A stretch of 63,330 nucleotides of DNA. Origin: Thermodesulfobacteriota bacterium. Its GTDB lineage: Bacteria > Desulfobacterota > UBA8473. The stretch's first letter is position 1. Every line of letters starts with the position of its first letter. Below the pieces are notes generated by a model. It saw only the letters and a list, made by a program, of their open reading frames with translations. It was not told the origin of the DNA and did no database searches. Below, in pieces: positions 37,801-46,854 of the stretch. Location: positions 1 through 63,330 of the forward strand of contig JBFLWQ010000019.1 in assembly GCA_040757775.1 (NCBI GenBank). Direction: 5' to 3'. A program made the translations under genes and the position numbers.

Positions 37801-37983
37801 AGCAATAAGAAAGGAAAAGATTCCTTGATTTTGTCCCTTCGACTCAATTAACTTACCTGAATGAACTTCATAGACTTGAGTCCCACCATTCCTCTCAAGA
37901 GCCTGAAGTTCGGCACGGACACCTTCAGCAAACCACTTAGAAAGTGCCTCAATATTTTGAGGTGGCTGTGGATCAAAATTCAT
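34828..37983 (-). CDS. SF1 helicase-PLD nuclease (Mokosh type II-like)
   Basis: 1051 residues. Residues 186-193 GPPGTGKT are Walker A; 480-488 DAVIIDEIS Walker B, then GDWLQLPP (510-517), KLETQRRM and HTFQGNQAD (691-699), and LNVAVTRAKNKFVFIGS (729-745): an Upf1-like SF1 helicase (COG1112 type) with a coiled-coil insertion at about 270-450. Residues 810-945 form a phospholipase-D-type nuclease with one motif, HGK at 897-899, D904 and GSINW 911-915. The tail has CPYC (960-963), C988 and C993, a probable zinc ribbon. The domain pair in one chain matches MkoC of Mokosh type II anti-phage systems; I rely on memory of that architecture. It lies 92 bp downstream of the DUF262 gene. Confidence 0.8.
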   Translation of the reverse strand: MNFDPQPPQNIEALSKWFAEGVRAELQALERNGGTQVYEVHSGKLIESKGQNQGIFSFLIADGTRIPEDASGRLKSNDNEFTASVIRQQGTIIHLLIEGKTLPTSIHWARLLIDDTALLKRLAEVLEECSEHSTSISPLAISVFHPFGTTVQSKSLPDTPALVQISGLLRDVLERASASSVTYIWGPPGTGKTHAIAYLITALLEAGERVLITSHTHSAVDQALYEAVKQEEDKCGPLANHSLVGSGKVLRIGVTSHRKIPDSVRFDKVLEAKGQEIQDMILEIEALIKPLMKIMEWGKAALLEWNRLAEFRNQLDIVNNSIEKATTNQSNAEETIRRTKDLIRQRLGELEKAQRAWFRRYAKTRRAKQAVGESEVKLRQTENSLTSAIQENKKFWEMQHNLQQALKNQQEVCAKLPKRELVENELAEKGATLKPHEEKLDGLHEELSKLGQIVINEAQAIFCTLTKNYTGKEIEDQKFDAVIIDEISMALPPLIFFAAGRAKSRVVLVGDWLQLPPIVRSDTEITNAILRKDTFHLAGIAVGIKPAEPCPVLMKLETQRRMLPAIADVARHLVYKQAGGLYDHEDVRKRKVEEDAPWLDFLPKNPLIIVDTADLYCWSGKQPGSLSRFNMYSATLAVDIAAMAAKEIQKPHSEEPQPIGIITPFAAQRRLLSKLISDMELDQWVAAGTVHTFQGNQADLIIFDSVLDEPYYTARLCNPKAYEDVLRDLNVAVTRAKNKFVFIGSSEWLNKHAKPASALGLLWSFLKGPADLLSALDLIGNDFRQRVASRSSETTAWGVPKGERGYTIQILDDESFFEHFAEDINASEISIFALAPYFGEYRWPKIQPLFSAALSRDIEITVVTPPLAEAQNKSYVDNVIMNLRSLGAVVVSSSGLHGKDVIIDERIVYTGSINWSSHRGRAEVIHRIDAPRYAKQCLEFLHARHIRQAATDEDGTPRVCPYCGFPIQIVNQRRQHFRWDFQAMKVGCTNSKCDGYLRDIDERPPFKKVPICQVDGRTKYRRVSRGRGEIWQCPKHVKECPIEKVVPGDPG

Positions 37984-38075
37984 GGCTACGGTTTTTATTC
38001 CTTTATGAGAAGCCTAATGTCGCTAATTAGACGCACGGTTTTTTTGTGTCGGCTGAATTAGCCTTGTTGGGAATT

Positions 38076-39572
38076 CTATTTTTTCAAGCTGCTTAGGAAC
38101 AGTGCTAGAGCCTGAAGGATTCTCAATTGTATGGTCATAAATTCATCAGGGCCGCACTCTTCTGGGGTCTTCTTTCCTGAGTACTTCTGAAAAACTGCTG
38201 CGTTACGTGTGACTTTCTTGGCTACGTCCTTTTCTGACCCATGGTCTAGATCATGTCTGACATCCATCCGGAGGAAATTGACGTCCATAGCAAAATCCGG
38301 AGGTGGTGATGGAAGCCGTTTGCAGTTTCCAGAACCTTCATATACAAGGAAATATAAAGCATCGACGAACTCAGCATATCCAGTAATATCGCGGCACGAG
38401 ACGCCAAGAGTATGGATAGCATTGGTTGATTTCGTAGTCATCTTGAAAAGATCTTCGCCCTTGGTTGCAGAGTAACTTCTGTTGACTTCGTAGACAAGTG
38501 TGCGAGATGCTTCCTGCAATTCTCCAACTGCAAGTGATGCAGCGTCTCCTGCTTTAGCATAAGCCGATAAAAGAGTGGAAAATGTTGTTGAGTGTGTTGC
38601 AAGACGCTTAGTCAATATCTCAATCCGAGCACGGATTGAGTCACCACCTGTTGACCCGGAGGTAATCGCTTGCTGATATCGTAGCAGTTCTTTGTCAACA
38701 GCCTTGACGCCCTTTTGCACCTCAGCACTAAGTAGACGGAAAAATGTCTGGACGAAATTTCGAAACTGCGATGCCGCTGTATCAGACGTAAGTTTTTGTG
38801 CCTGCACTCGCGCAGCCAGCATGCAGATGGACAACGCATTCGCACGATTTCTGACGATCTTGCAATCATCAGGAAAAGCTTTGCTTAAAAAATCTACTGC
38901 TCCTTCAATCCTTTTCGCAGTATCAGATGATCGACTAAAAGACCTGTTATCTTTAAGGAGTGATTCGAGTTGTGGATAGCGCATCTGAGGTTGGATACCT
39001 CGTGCCTCCAAGAATACCCATTTTACAACCGTTTCGAAATGAGTATACCGCGTATCTTTTATACCAATTCGATTTGCAAAAAATGGCTTGTCTGCAACCT
39101 CGTGACAGAAGTCTCTCAGGTCTCCCCGAATTGCATTGATCTTCTCCGCTGTATTTAAAGGTGTCCCAAGCTGTAGACGTTTGAAAAGCTCCTCAAGTTC
39201 TTCGTCGGATGCATCTTCAATCTCCTCTATTTCGATTTGGAAATCGTCAAATTTATCAGAAATATCATCGTTAAGCTGACTATACTTGGATGCTCCGACC
39301 CTCTTAGAAGTGTCTTCTGACAAGGTTAAATCATCAGAAAAAAACGAAAAAATAGCGCTCAAACGTTGCTGCCCGTCGACACATTCGAATGTGTTATCGT
39401 CAACTTTGCGAAAGTAGAACTTGGGAAGGTGCCAGCCTTTGAGAATACTGTCAATGAGAAGGCGCTTCTTGTCATCAGACCACACTTCCTCACGCTGGAA
39501 ATCTGGCATTTCTATTCGGTCGCGTCTCTTGTAGACTTTGTCTATAGCTCGACTTCTTGTTTCTATTTCCAT
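38076..39572 (-). CDS. DUF262 (GmrSD-like) protein
   Basis: 498 residues. The N-terminal DUF262 domain, ParB-like: MPDFQREEVWSDDKKRLLIDSILKGWHLPKFYFRK and CVDGQQRLSAIFSFF (about residues 65-79), then FKRLQLGTPLNTAEKINAIRG. DUF262 is the N-terminal half of GmrSD, which cuts modified phage DNA, and of SspE-type proteins. The usual C-terminal HNH (DUF1524) is not visible; the C-terminal half is a long helical region with RMDVRHDLDHGSEKD near 425-439. It probably works in phage defence, possibly together with the helicase-PLD gene just downstream, but the pairing is inference. Confidence 0.75.
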   Translation of the reverse strand: MEIETRSRAIDKVYKRRDRIEMPDFQREEVWSDDKKRLLIDSILKGWHLPKFYFRKVDDNTFECVDGQQRLSAIFSFFSDDLTLSEDTSKRVGASKYSQLNDDISDKFDDFQIEIEEIEDASDEELEELFKRLQLGTPLNTAEKINAIRGDLRDFCHEVADKPFFANRIGIKDTRYTHFETVVKWVFLEARGIQPQMRYPQLESLLKDNRSFSRSSDTAKRIEGAVDFLSKAFPDDCKIVRNRANALSICMLAARVQAQKLTSDTAASQFRNFVQTFFRLLSAEVQKGVKAVDKELLRYQQAITSGSTGGDSIRARIEILTKRLATHSTTFSTLLSAYAKAGDAASLAVGELQEASRTLVYEVNRSYSATKGEDLFKMTTKSTNAIHTLGVSCRDITGYAEFVDALYFLVYEGSGNCKRLPSPPPDFAMDVNFLRMDVRHDLDHGSEKDVAKKVTRNAAVFQKYSGKKTPEECGPDEFMTIQLRILQALALFLSSLKK

Positions 39573-39811
39573 ATCTATTCCTCCATGCCCAATGCGGCAT
39601 TTAAGTCGTACCCCGAAAGGAGCTAGGCGAAGACAAATTATTCCATACTTTCCTGTAATTTACCACATAAACGCTATAATTTGCAAGTTGAAGTTAAAAT
39701 CTTGCCGGTATGAGGCTGCATCACCTTGACAAAGAAAGATAAATGTGGCTTAATCTGAAAAACAAGTAACACTCAGATTACTAATAATTCTTGTGCAGAA
39801 AAGGAAACCCA

Positions 39812-42346
39812 ATGGTAAAAGAACTCCTTCCGCTGGTCACCAAATTAACCCGTTATCTGGGAAACGAGGTCAACTCCGTTCATAAGGACTTAAGAGGCGT
39901 AGACCTGACTTTCGCCCTGGCATTCCCGGACGTTTACGAGATCGGCATGTCGTACGTAGGGTTTCAGATTCTCTATGACATTCTTAATAAAAGAGAGGAT
40001 ATTGCTGCTGAGAGGGTTTACGCTCCATGGGTAGACATGGAAGAGCTTTTAAGGACAAAGGGGATTCTTCTCTCCTCTCTTGAATCTTCTCTCCCATTAA
40101 AAGACTTTAACATAGTCGGATTTACCCTTCCATACGAACTATCATACACCAATATCCTGAACATGCTGGACCTTTCCGGGATACCTTTCCTGGCAAAGGA
40201 TAGGGATAAAAGCTGGCCACTGATTATAGCCGGAGGCTCCTGTGCCTTCAATCCCGAACCAGTAGCCGATTTTTTCGATGCTATAGTTCTTGGTGATGGG
40301 GAAGAGGTCATTCTGGAACTCTGTAATTGCTTTAAAGATTGGAAAAAGAACGGCGGAGAAAAAGAAGCCCTGTATAGAAATCTATCAAAGATTCAAGGGG
40401 TTTATATCCCTTCATTCTTCGATATAACGTATCACAGCAACGGAACAATTGAGAAGATTGTACCTCTCAGAGAAAATTATTCGACCATTAAAAAGAGAGT
40501 GGTTTCTGATCTCAACAGTGTAGACTACCCGACTAAATTAATCGTCCCTTTCATGAAGATTATTCACGATCGAGTGAGTCTGGAGATTGCCAGGGGTTGT
40601 ACCAGGGGCTGTCGTTTCTGTCAGGCAGGGATGACGTATCGTCCTGTTCGAGAAAGGTCAGAAGAGACGATCAAGAATATAGTAAAAAAAGCGATAGATG
40701 AAACCGGACAGGAAGAGATCTCCTTGCTTTCCCTAAATACCGGCGATTATTCCTGCATCTCTGATCTCATGGCAGATTTAATGTGCAGATATTCAGAGGA
40801 AAACATAGCCGTATCTCTTCCCTCTTTGAGGCCTGAAACCCTTACCCCCGAGCTAATCAAGGAGATAAAGAAGGTACGAAAGACTGGAATTACTATCGCC
40901 CCTGAAGCTGGTACACAGAAATTAAGGGATACCATTAATAAAGGGATTACAGAGGAAGAGATTTTGGCTACAACCAAAAACGTGTTTGCCTCCGGCTGGA
41001 AATCTATCAAACTCTATTTTATGATCGGGCTACCTACCGAGAAAGAAGAAGATGTTGAGGGAATAGTTGAGCTCTCCAGAAAAATACTTTCATGTGGGAA
41101 AGGTCTAAACTCTCAAACGAATATAAATGTTAGCGTCTCTACCTTCGTGCCTAAACCCCAAACACCATTCCAGTGGGAGTCCCAGATTAGTCTTAAAGAG
41201 ATGTTAGAAAAACACAGATTTCTAAAAAGCAAACTGAGCGGGAAGGGACTAAGCCTTAAATGGCAGGATCCCAAACTGAGTATCCTGGAGGGCACGTTTT
41301 CCAGAGGGGACAGGAGGCTAAGCAGTGTTTTAATAAATGCTCAAAGGTATGGTTGTCGTCTCGATGGCTGGAGTGAACACTTCAGATATGATCTGTGGGA
41401 GAAGGCATTCAGGGACGCCCGATTGGAAATGGATTTCTATAACAGACGAAAGCTTAACTATGATGAAGTTCTTCCCTGGTACCATCTGGACTGCCTGGTT
41501 AATAAAGAGTTCCTTGCAGAGGAAAGGAAGAGGGGGCTAAATTCATTATTAACTCCTGATTGCCGAATCGGAGGTTGTACTAATTGCGGAGTTTGCGACA
41601 ATAAAGACATCAAACTGATAACATCTAGCGCCGTGCCCCAGAGAAAGCCTTTAGAATACCTGAACCGGCAACAGGCAGTGAGGTTCTACCGAAAATACAG
41701 ATTACAGTTTTCTAAATTGGACGATGCGAGATTTTTGAGCCACCTGGAACTGATAAGCGTTTTCTCAAGAGCTTTAAGAAGGGCAAAAATCCCAGTAAGA
41801 TATTCAAAAGGTTTCCATCCACTGCCCAGGATAATCTTTGGAGGAGCCTTGCCAGTTTGTATTGAGAGCTTATCAGAGTATGTTGATATAGAGATCGAAG
41901 GATATATAACGTCTGACGAGTTTAAGGACAAACTGAATAAAGAACTTCCTTCAGGATTGAGGGTTTTGAATTGTTGGGAAATTATATTGAAATCGAATCC
42001 GATATCTGATAGTATTAGAAAAATAAAATACTTAGTTTTTACAAACGAACAAATAAGGACCATTCCACCTTTTGACAATAACCTGAAGGAGGCTGTCGCC
42101 TCTTTTTTAAGCAAAGACAGTCTCTTCGTGTTACATAAAAAGAAGGGGGGGATGCGAAAGGTTGATCTTCGATTCATGGTTGAAGATGTCAAATTGAGAG
42201 ATAACCTTTCATTTGAGATCATTATCAGACCTGGAATGGCAATGGATGTAAAGCCTTTTAAGCTGGTAGAACATATTTTAAACCTGGAGGATAACCAGGT
42301 AAAGCTCTTAAAAATCTTGAGAGCAGAAGCAGAATTAGGAAAATAA
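39812..42346 (+). CDS. B12-type radical SAM protein + DUF2344
   Basis: 844 residues from the ATG at 39812 (AAAAGGA upstream; a TTG at 39791 is less likely). The N-terminal region has a cobalamin-binding-like fold (ALAFPDVYEIGMSYVGFQILYDIL). The radical SAM domain has IARGCTRGCRFCQAGMTYRPVRERS, whose CxxxCxxC motif binds the [4Fe-4S]-SAM cluster. A central GGCTNCGVC motif follows. The C-terminal 220 residues (YRLQFSKLDDARFLSHLELISVFSRALRRAKIPVRYSKGFHPLPRI) are the DUF2344/TIGR03936 domain. Fused proteins of this type typically sit upstream of rng and rplU, as here. Function unknown; RNA or ribosome modification is suggested only by context. Confidence 0.9.
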   Translation: MVKELLPLVTKLTRYLGNEVNSVHKDLRGVDLTFALAFPDVYEIGMSYVGFQILYDILNKREDIAAERVYAPWVDMEELLRTKGILLSSLESSLPLKDFNIVGFTLPYELSYTNILNMLDLSGIPFLAKDRDKSWPLIIAGGSCAFNPEPVADFFDAIVLGDGEEVILELCNCFKDWKKNGGEKEALYRNLSKIQGVYIPSFFDITYHSNGTIEKIVPLRENYSTIKKRVVSDLNSVDYPTKLIVPFMKIIHDRVSLEIARGCTRGCRFCQAGMTYRPVRERSEETIKNIVKKAIDETGQEEISLLSLNTGDYSCISDLMADLMCRYSEENIAVSLPSLRPETLTPELIKEIKKVRKTGITIAPEAGTQKLRDTINKGITEEEILATTKNVFASGWKSIKLYFMIGLPTEKEEDVEGIVELSRKILSCGKGLNSQTNINVSVSTFVPKPQTPFQWESQISLKEMLEKHRFLKSKLSGKGLSLKWQDPKLSILEGTFSRGDRRLSSVLINAQRYGCRLDGWSEHFRYDLWEKAFRDARLEMDFYNRRKLNYDEVLPWYHLDCLVNKEFLAEERKRGLNSLLTPDCRIGGCTNCGVCDNKDIKLITSSAVPQRKPLEYLNRQQAVRFYRKYRLQFSKLDDARFLSHLELISVFSRALRRAKIPVRYSKGFHPLPRIIFGGALPVCIESLSEYVDIEIEGYITSDEFKDKLNKELPSGLRVLNCWEIILKSNPISDSIRKIKYLVFTNEQIRTIPPFDNNLKEAVASFLSKDSLFVLHKKKGGMRKVDLRFMVEDVKLRDNLSFEIIIRPGMAMDVKPFKLVEHILNLEDNQVKLLKILRAEAELGK

Positions 42347-42352
42347 CTTGAA

Positions 42353-43882
42353 ATGTCAGTAGAATTAATCATAAACGCCAATTTGCAAGAAACCAGGGTT
42401 GCCCTTTTAGAAAACGGGGTCTTGGCTGAACTATACATCGAGCATCGTACAGAAATGGGAACTACTGGAAACATATATAAAGGAAAGGTAGTCAGGGTAC
42501 TACCAGGGATGCAGGCAGCATTTATAGATATAGGCTTAGACAAAGCCGCTTTCCTTTACGTTTCGGATGTCTGTTCTGATCTGGAAGAATTTGAAGAAAT
42601 GCTCCACATTCCAAATGGTGAAACAGGAATTGATTTAGAAAATGGTCTTTGGGCGGCTATTAACCGACCTCTTCAAATTGAAGATATGCTATATGAGGGA
42701 CAGGAAATACTGGTACAGGTTACTAAGGAGCCCATCGGTTCTAAAGGGGCTCGAGTTTCATCTCATATATCCCTCCCAGGCCGTTATTTAGTACTTATGC
42801 CCACTGTTGACCACGTGGGGGTATCTCGTCGAATTGAAAATGAAAAAGAGAGAGCCCGACTTAGGGAAATTGTACAAAAAAACAAACCAGCGGGGTTTGG
42901 CTCCATTGTCCGAACTGCGAGTGAGGGGAAAAATGAAAAGGATTTAGTTACAGACATGGATTTTCTGCTTAAGCTCTGGCACAATATTCTGGATAAAAAA
43001 AACAATGCCCCTGCCTACAGTCTTATTCACCAGGATTTAGACATGATTATGAGAACAATACGCGACCTGTTTACCGAGGATGTGGATAGGCTGGTTGTAG
43101 ATTCTCCCGGGGAATACCAGAAGATACTGGAATTTGTTGAAACCTTTATGCCCCAGTTGAAGCACTCCGTAGAACTCTACGAAAACGATGAACCTATCTT
43201 TGATGCATATGGAATAGAGGTTGAAATCGGGAGGGCATTAGGGAACAAGGTATGGTTAAAGTCTGGAGGCTATATAGTGATTGAAGAAACCGAAGCTCTG
43301 GTTGCTATAGATGTTAACACAGGAAAATACGTGGGCAGCAGAAATCCTGAAGATACCATACTAAAAACAAATCTAGAGGCAGTTAAGGAGATTGCATACC
43401 AGCTGAGGCTTAGAAATATCGGTGGAATAATTATCATTGATTTTATAGATATGAAGAAGGAGAGCAGTAAGGAAAAGGTATTTCAATCCTTAAAGGAAGC
43501 CCTTAAAAAGGACAGGGCAAAAACCAACATCCTTAAAATCTCTGAACTGGGACTGATAGAAATGACCCGGAAAAGAACCAGGGACAATCTCAGTGGGGTT
43601 CTATGCGAACCCTGTTACTATTGTGAGGGCAAGGGGTTTATAAAATCCAAAACAACTGTGCTGAATGAGGTTCTTCGGGAAATCAAAAGAGAAATAAGAG
43701 AGACCCAGGGAAACACTGTATGTGTCTTTGTAAACCCCGAAGTTGCAAACTTACTATTGGAGGAAGAAAGAGCTGAAATTGACGAATTAGAAAGAAAATA
43801 TAGAAAAAGGATTGTTGTAACTGTGAGAGATGATTTTCATCAGGAACAATTTGAAGTTGACAGGCAGGCATTTAATTCTTGA
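42353..43882 (+). CDS. rng: Ribonuclease G
   Basis: 509-residue endoribonuclease of the RNase E/G family, processing rRNA and mRNA 5' ends. N-terminal S1-like domain with GNIYKGKVVRVLPGMQAAFIDIGLDKAAFLY (39-69). The catalytic DNase I-like region carries IDVNTGKYVG and GGIIIIDFIDM with the Mg-binding aspartates. The zinc-link C-EPC-YYC-EGKG follows near 418-427. No RNase E scaffold tail, so RNase G. It is 6 bp after the radical SAM gene and upstream of rplU. Confidence 0.94.
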   Translation: MSVELIINANLQETRVALLENGVLAELYIEHRTEMGTTGNIYKGKVVRVLPGMQAAFIDIGLDKAAFLYVSDVCSDLEEFEEMLHIPNGETGIDLENGLWAAINRPLQIEDMLYEGQEILVQVTKEPIGSKGARVSSHISLPGRYLVLMPTVDHVGVSRRIENEKERARLREIVQKNKPAGFGSIVRTASEGKNEKDLVTDMDFLLKLWHNILDKKNNAPAYSLIHQDLDMIMRTIRDLFTEDVDRLVVDSPGEYQKILEFVETFMPQLKHSVELYENDEPIFDAYGIEVEIGRALGNKVWLKSGGYIVIEETEALVAIDVNTGKYVGSRNPEDTILKTNLEAVKEIAYQLRLRNIGGIIIIDFIDMKKESSKEKVFQSLKEALKKDRAKTNILKISELGLIEMTRKRTRDNLSGVLCEPCYYCEGKGFIKSKTTVLNEVLREIKREIRETQGNTVCVFVNPEVANLLLEEERAEIDELERKYRKRIVVTVRDDFHQEQFEVDRQAFNS

Positions 43883-44004
43883 CAGGTTATGAAAAATACT
43901 TTATTTTATTTATTTCTCTCATCTTAAGCTTTGGAAATTATTCAACAAAGCTTTTTGAAATAGAAATCTGAAATATTTAAAGGGGCAATGGGAGGTACAA
44001 CAGG

Positions 44005-44316
44005 ATGTATGCAGTCGTGAAAACTGGAGGGAAACAGTACAAGGTTTCTGAAGGAGACCTTTTAAGAGTTGAGAAGCTGGGTGGAGAAGCAGGGGATGTG
44101 GTAGAATTGAAAGAAGTCCTAATGGTAGCCAATGGCGATAAGATAGATATAGGAACCCCTGTTCTGACCAATGCCTGTGTTGTAGGAGAGATAGTCAAAC
44201 ATGGAAAAGCAAAAAAAATAATAGTCTTTAAGTCTAAAAGAAGGAAGGGATACCGTAAAAAACAGGGACATCGTCAAATCTATACTAACTTAAAGATAAG
44301 AGAGATAAGGATGTAA
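44005..44316 (+). CDS. rplU: 50S ribosomal protein L21
   Basis: 103 residues, [38 protein letters not shown] ... [19 protein letters not shown]: complete L21 with the conserved C-terminal [14 protein letters not shown] lies upstream of the ATG. The 122-bp gap after rng may hold a promoter or leader; an AGCTTT/AAAGCT hairpin is visible near 43928-43953, which could be an L21 leader, but I cannot confirm it. Confidence 0.97.
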   Translation: MYAVVKTGGKQYKVSEGDLLRVEKLGGEAGDVVELKEVLMVANGDKIDIGTPVLTNACVVGEIVKHGKAKKIIVFKSKRRKGYRKKQGHRQIYTNLKIREIRM

Positions 44317-44374
44317 ATGTCGGACAACGGTGAACGGATAACGGTAGACAGCAAATGGTTATGGAGGACACATC

Positions 44375-44629
44375 ATGGCACATAAAAAAGCAGGTGGGAG
44401 CTCCGGCAACGGAAGGGATAGTGTTGGCCAAAGGCTGGGGGTCAAAATATTCGGTGGTCAAAAGGTAAGTGCTGGCAGTATTTTAGTCCGTCAGAGAGGT
44501 ACCAAGATACACCCTGGCATTAATGTTGGATTGGGTAAGGATCACACCTTATTTGCTAAAATAGACGGCGTGGTAAAATACGAAAGAATGGGGAAAGACA
44601 GGAAGAGAGTCAGCATCTATGCAAACTGA
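44375..44629 (+). CDS. rpmA: 50S ribosomal protein L27
   Basis: 84 residues beginning [48 protein letters not shown], the standard L27 with its conserved flexible N-terminus near the peptidyl-transferase centre and no Firmicutes-type leader. It follows rplU after 58 bp containing an ACGGATAACGG repeat also seen before 16950. The next gene, obgE, starts within a few codons of its stop. Confidence 0.97.
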   Translation: MAHKKAGGSSGNGRDSVGQRLGVKIFGGQKVSAGSILVRQRGTKIHPGINVGLGKDHTLFAKIDGVVKYERMGKDRKRVSIYAN

Positions 44630-44647
44630 TTGGGTATCTCGAAAGTT

Positions 44648-45664
44648 GTGAAATTTATAGATGAAGTAAAGATATTTGTTAAATCCGGTGACGGAGGAAG
44701 GGGTTGTGTAAGTTTCAGGCGTGAAAAGTTTGTCCCAAAGGGAGGACCAGACGGAGGGGATGGCGGCAAAGGTGGAGATATAATACTGGAAGCTTCCACC
44801 CGACTTTCAACCCTCTTAGACCTTCAATACCAACAACACTACCTTGCAAAGCGAGGGGTGCACGGAAAGGGAAAAAACCAGCACGGTAAAGATGCTCCTG
44901 ATTTAATAATAACTGTTCCTGTAGGTACCCTTGTTAAAGATGAAGACAACACAGTGATAAAGGATCTTATCTCAGAAGGAGAGAGGGTAACAGTAGCAAA
45001 AGGGGGAAGAGGAGGAAAAGGGAATGCAAGATTTGCTACATCGACCAATCGGACTCCACGCTATGCCGAAGAAGGAGAAAGAGGGAAAGAAACGTGGTTA
45101 AAACTCGAGCTTAAGCTGCTTGCAGATGTTGGTATAATTGGCCTTCCTAATACTGGTAAATCCACCTTAATATCAAAGATTTCAGCAGCGAAACCCAAAA
45201 TTGCTGATTATCCATTTACCACCTTAATCCCAACTCTTGGTGTAGTAGCCTACGGGGATTATAAGAGTTTCGTTATAGCAGATATACCTGGATTGATAAA
45301 GGGTGCAAACCTTGGGGCAGGACTTGGCACAAGGTTTCTCAGGCATATTGAGAAAACCAGCCTTCTCCTTCACCTGATCGACATTTCAGAAGCCAACCAC
45401 AGAGATTCAATAGACGATTTCAACACCATTAATAACGAGTTAGCCCTATACAGTCCATCTCTGGCTAACAAACCCCAAATAATCGCAATAAATAAGATGG
45501 ATATCTCCGAATCTAAAGACAACTTCCCCATGGTTAAAGAGCGATTTAAGAGATTAGGCATAGAGATTTTCCCTATATCCGCAATAACAGGAAAAGGAAT
45601 TAAGCCGTTAATCGATCATATTGCAAAAAGACTTTCGTTGGCAAAAGAGGAGAGTCAAAATTGA
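44648..45664 (+). CDS. obgE: GTPase ObgE/CgtA
   Basis: 338 residues if started at GTG 44648, giving MKFIDEVKIFVKSGDGGRGCVSFRREKFVPKGGPDGG, the standard Obg opening; a TTG at 44630, directly after the rpmA stop, would add six residues. The glycine-rich Obg fold occupies 1-158. The G domain has GLPNTGKSTLI (G1, about 167-177), a DIPGLIKGA G3 and NKMD G4. It lacks the C-terminal OCT domain, as many do. Binds ribosomes and couples growth to GTP/ppGpp. Confidence 0.93.
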   Translation: MKFIDEVKIFVKSGDGGRGCVSFRREKFVPKGGPDGGDGGKGGDIILEASTRLSTLLDLQYQQHYLAKRGVHGKGKNQHGKDAPDLIITVPVGTLVKDEDNTVIKDLISEGERVTVAKGGRGGKGNARFATSTNRTPRYAEEGERGKETWLKLELKLLADVGIIGLPNTGKSTLISKISAAKPKIADYPFTTLIPTLGVVAYGDYKSFVIADIPGLIKGANLGAGLGTRFLRHIEKTSLLLHLIDISEANHRDSIDDFNTINNELALYSPSLANKPQIIAINKMDISESKDNFPMVKERFKRLGIEIFPISAITGKGIKPLIDHIAKRLSLAKEESQN

Positions 45665-45701
45665 AGGACTTGTATAGAGTCAAAATTGGAATGGCAAAGT
45701 T

Positions 45702-46853
45702 ATGACACAAGAATATCTCAGAAGAAATACCCTCAAAAATGTAAAAAGGATAGTAATAAAGATAGGTAGTGGTGTCTTAACTTCTAGTGACGGTGGCTTA
45801 GATTCAAAGGTATTCAAGGGGCTGGCAAGAGAAATATCCATTTTAAAGAAGAACGGCTATAATCCAATTATCGTCTCTTCAGGGGCTATTGCCGCTGGCA
45901 TGCAGAAATTGGGACTTACTGAAAAACCAAAAAACATTCCGCAGAAACAGGCAGCTGCAGCCGTAGGACAATCTACCCTTATGTGGAATTACGAAAGATC
46001 CTTTGCCGAATACAATCAAAAGGTAGCGCAGGTGCTGCTTACCCATGACGATCTCAGTAGCCGTCAGAGATACTTAAATGCTCGGAATACCCTTTTAACC
46101 CTGTCAGGTTACGGCATTATCCCCGTAATAAATGAAAATGATTCGGTAGCTGTAGAGGAAATAAAATTCGGAGATAATGATAATCTATCTGCCCTGACTA
46201 CAAACCTGGTCGGAGCCGAATTACTCATAATACTCACCGACATTAACGGACTATATGATGAGGACCCCTGTCGGAAAGAGGATGCCCGACTTATTTCCGT
46301 TGTAAAAGAGATCAACCGCGAAATAGAAAAGATTGCAGGAGACACCACCAGCCCAATCAGCATTGGTGGAATGATTACGAAAGTGCAGGCTGCTAAAAAA
46401 GCCGCTGTCTTTGGAGTCCCTACTATAGTGGCCAATGGTAAGCTGGATGGAATTATAGGCAGGATCATTATTGGGGAAGATGTTGGCACCCTATTTTTAC
46501 CAAAAGAGACTAGAATGACCAGCCGTAAGCACTGGATCGCCTTTACCCTAAAACCCAAGGGAGAGATTCTCGTAGATGACGGAGCCCAAAAGGCTATCGT
46601 AAATAAAGGGAAAAGTCTCCTTCCCTCAGGGATACTAAGCATAAAGGGAAAGTTTGGGATCGGTGATTCAGTTAACTTAGTAGGCCCTGACAGATTCGAG
46701 TTTGCAAGAGGTTTAGTAAATTATAGCTCTTCAGAAATAGCAAAGATAAAGGGGCTTAAGACCGGCGAGATAGAAGGTAAACTGGGCTATAAATACTTTG
46801 ACGAGATAGTCCATAGGGATGATTTGGTAGTTTTAGAGATGATAGGAGTCTAA
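45702..46853 (+). CDS. proB: Glutamate 5-kinase
   Basis: First step of proline synthesis: phosphorylates glutamate. 383 residues, including a C-terminal PUA domain (GEILVDDGAQKAIVNKGKSLLPSGILSIKGKFGIGD). Kinase landmarks: VIKIGSGVLTSSDGGLD, IVSSGAIAAGMQKLGL, VINENDSVAVEEIKFGDNDNLSALTTNLVGAELLIILTDINGLYDEDP. It abuts proA with one base between. Feedback by proline is usual and involves the kinase domain. Confidence 0.96.
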   Translation: MTQEYLRRNTLKNVKRIVIKIGSGVLTSSDGGLDSKVFKGLAREISILKKNGYNPIIVSSGAIAAGMQKLGLTEKPKNIPQKQAAAAVGQSTLMWNYERSFAEYNQKVAQVLLTHDDLSSRQRYLNARNTLLTLSGYGIIPVINENDSVAVEEIKFGDNDNLSALTTNLVGAELLIILTDINGLYDEDPCRKEDARLISVVKEINREIEKIAGDTTSPISIGGMITKVQAAKKAAVFGVPTIVANGKLDGIIGRIIIGEDVGTLFLPKETRMTSRKHWIAFTLKPKGEILVDDGAQKAIVNKGKSLLPSGILSIKGKFGIGDSVNLVGPDRFEFARGLVNYSSSEIAKIKGLKTGEIEGKLGYKYFDEIVHRDDLVVLEMIGV

Positions 46854-46854
46854 T

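Noticed and set aside
38012-38063. attC site between the DUF262 and helicase genes
   Set aside because: The ends GCCTAAT/ATTAGCC are not exact complements and the element is shorter than typical attC sites; mentioned only as a weak palindrome.
43883-44004. L21 leader regulatory RNA
   Set aside because: Only one small hairpin is visible and I could not match it to the known leader structure.
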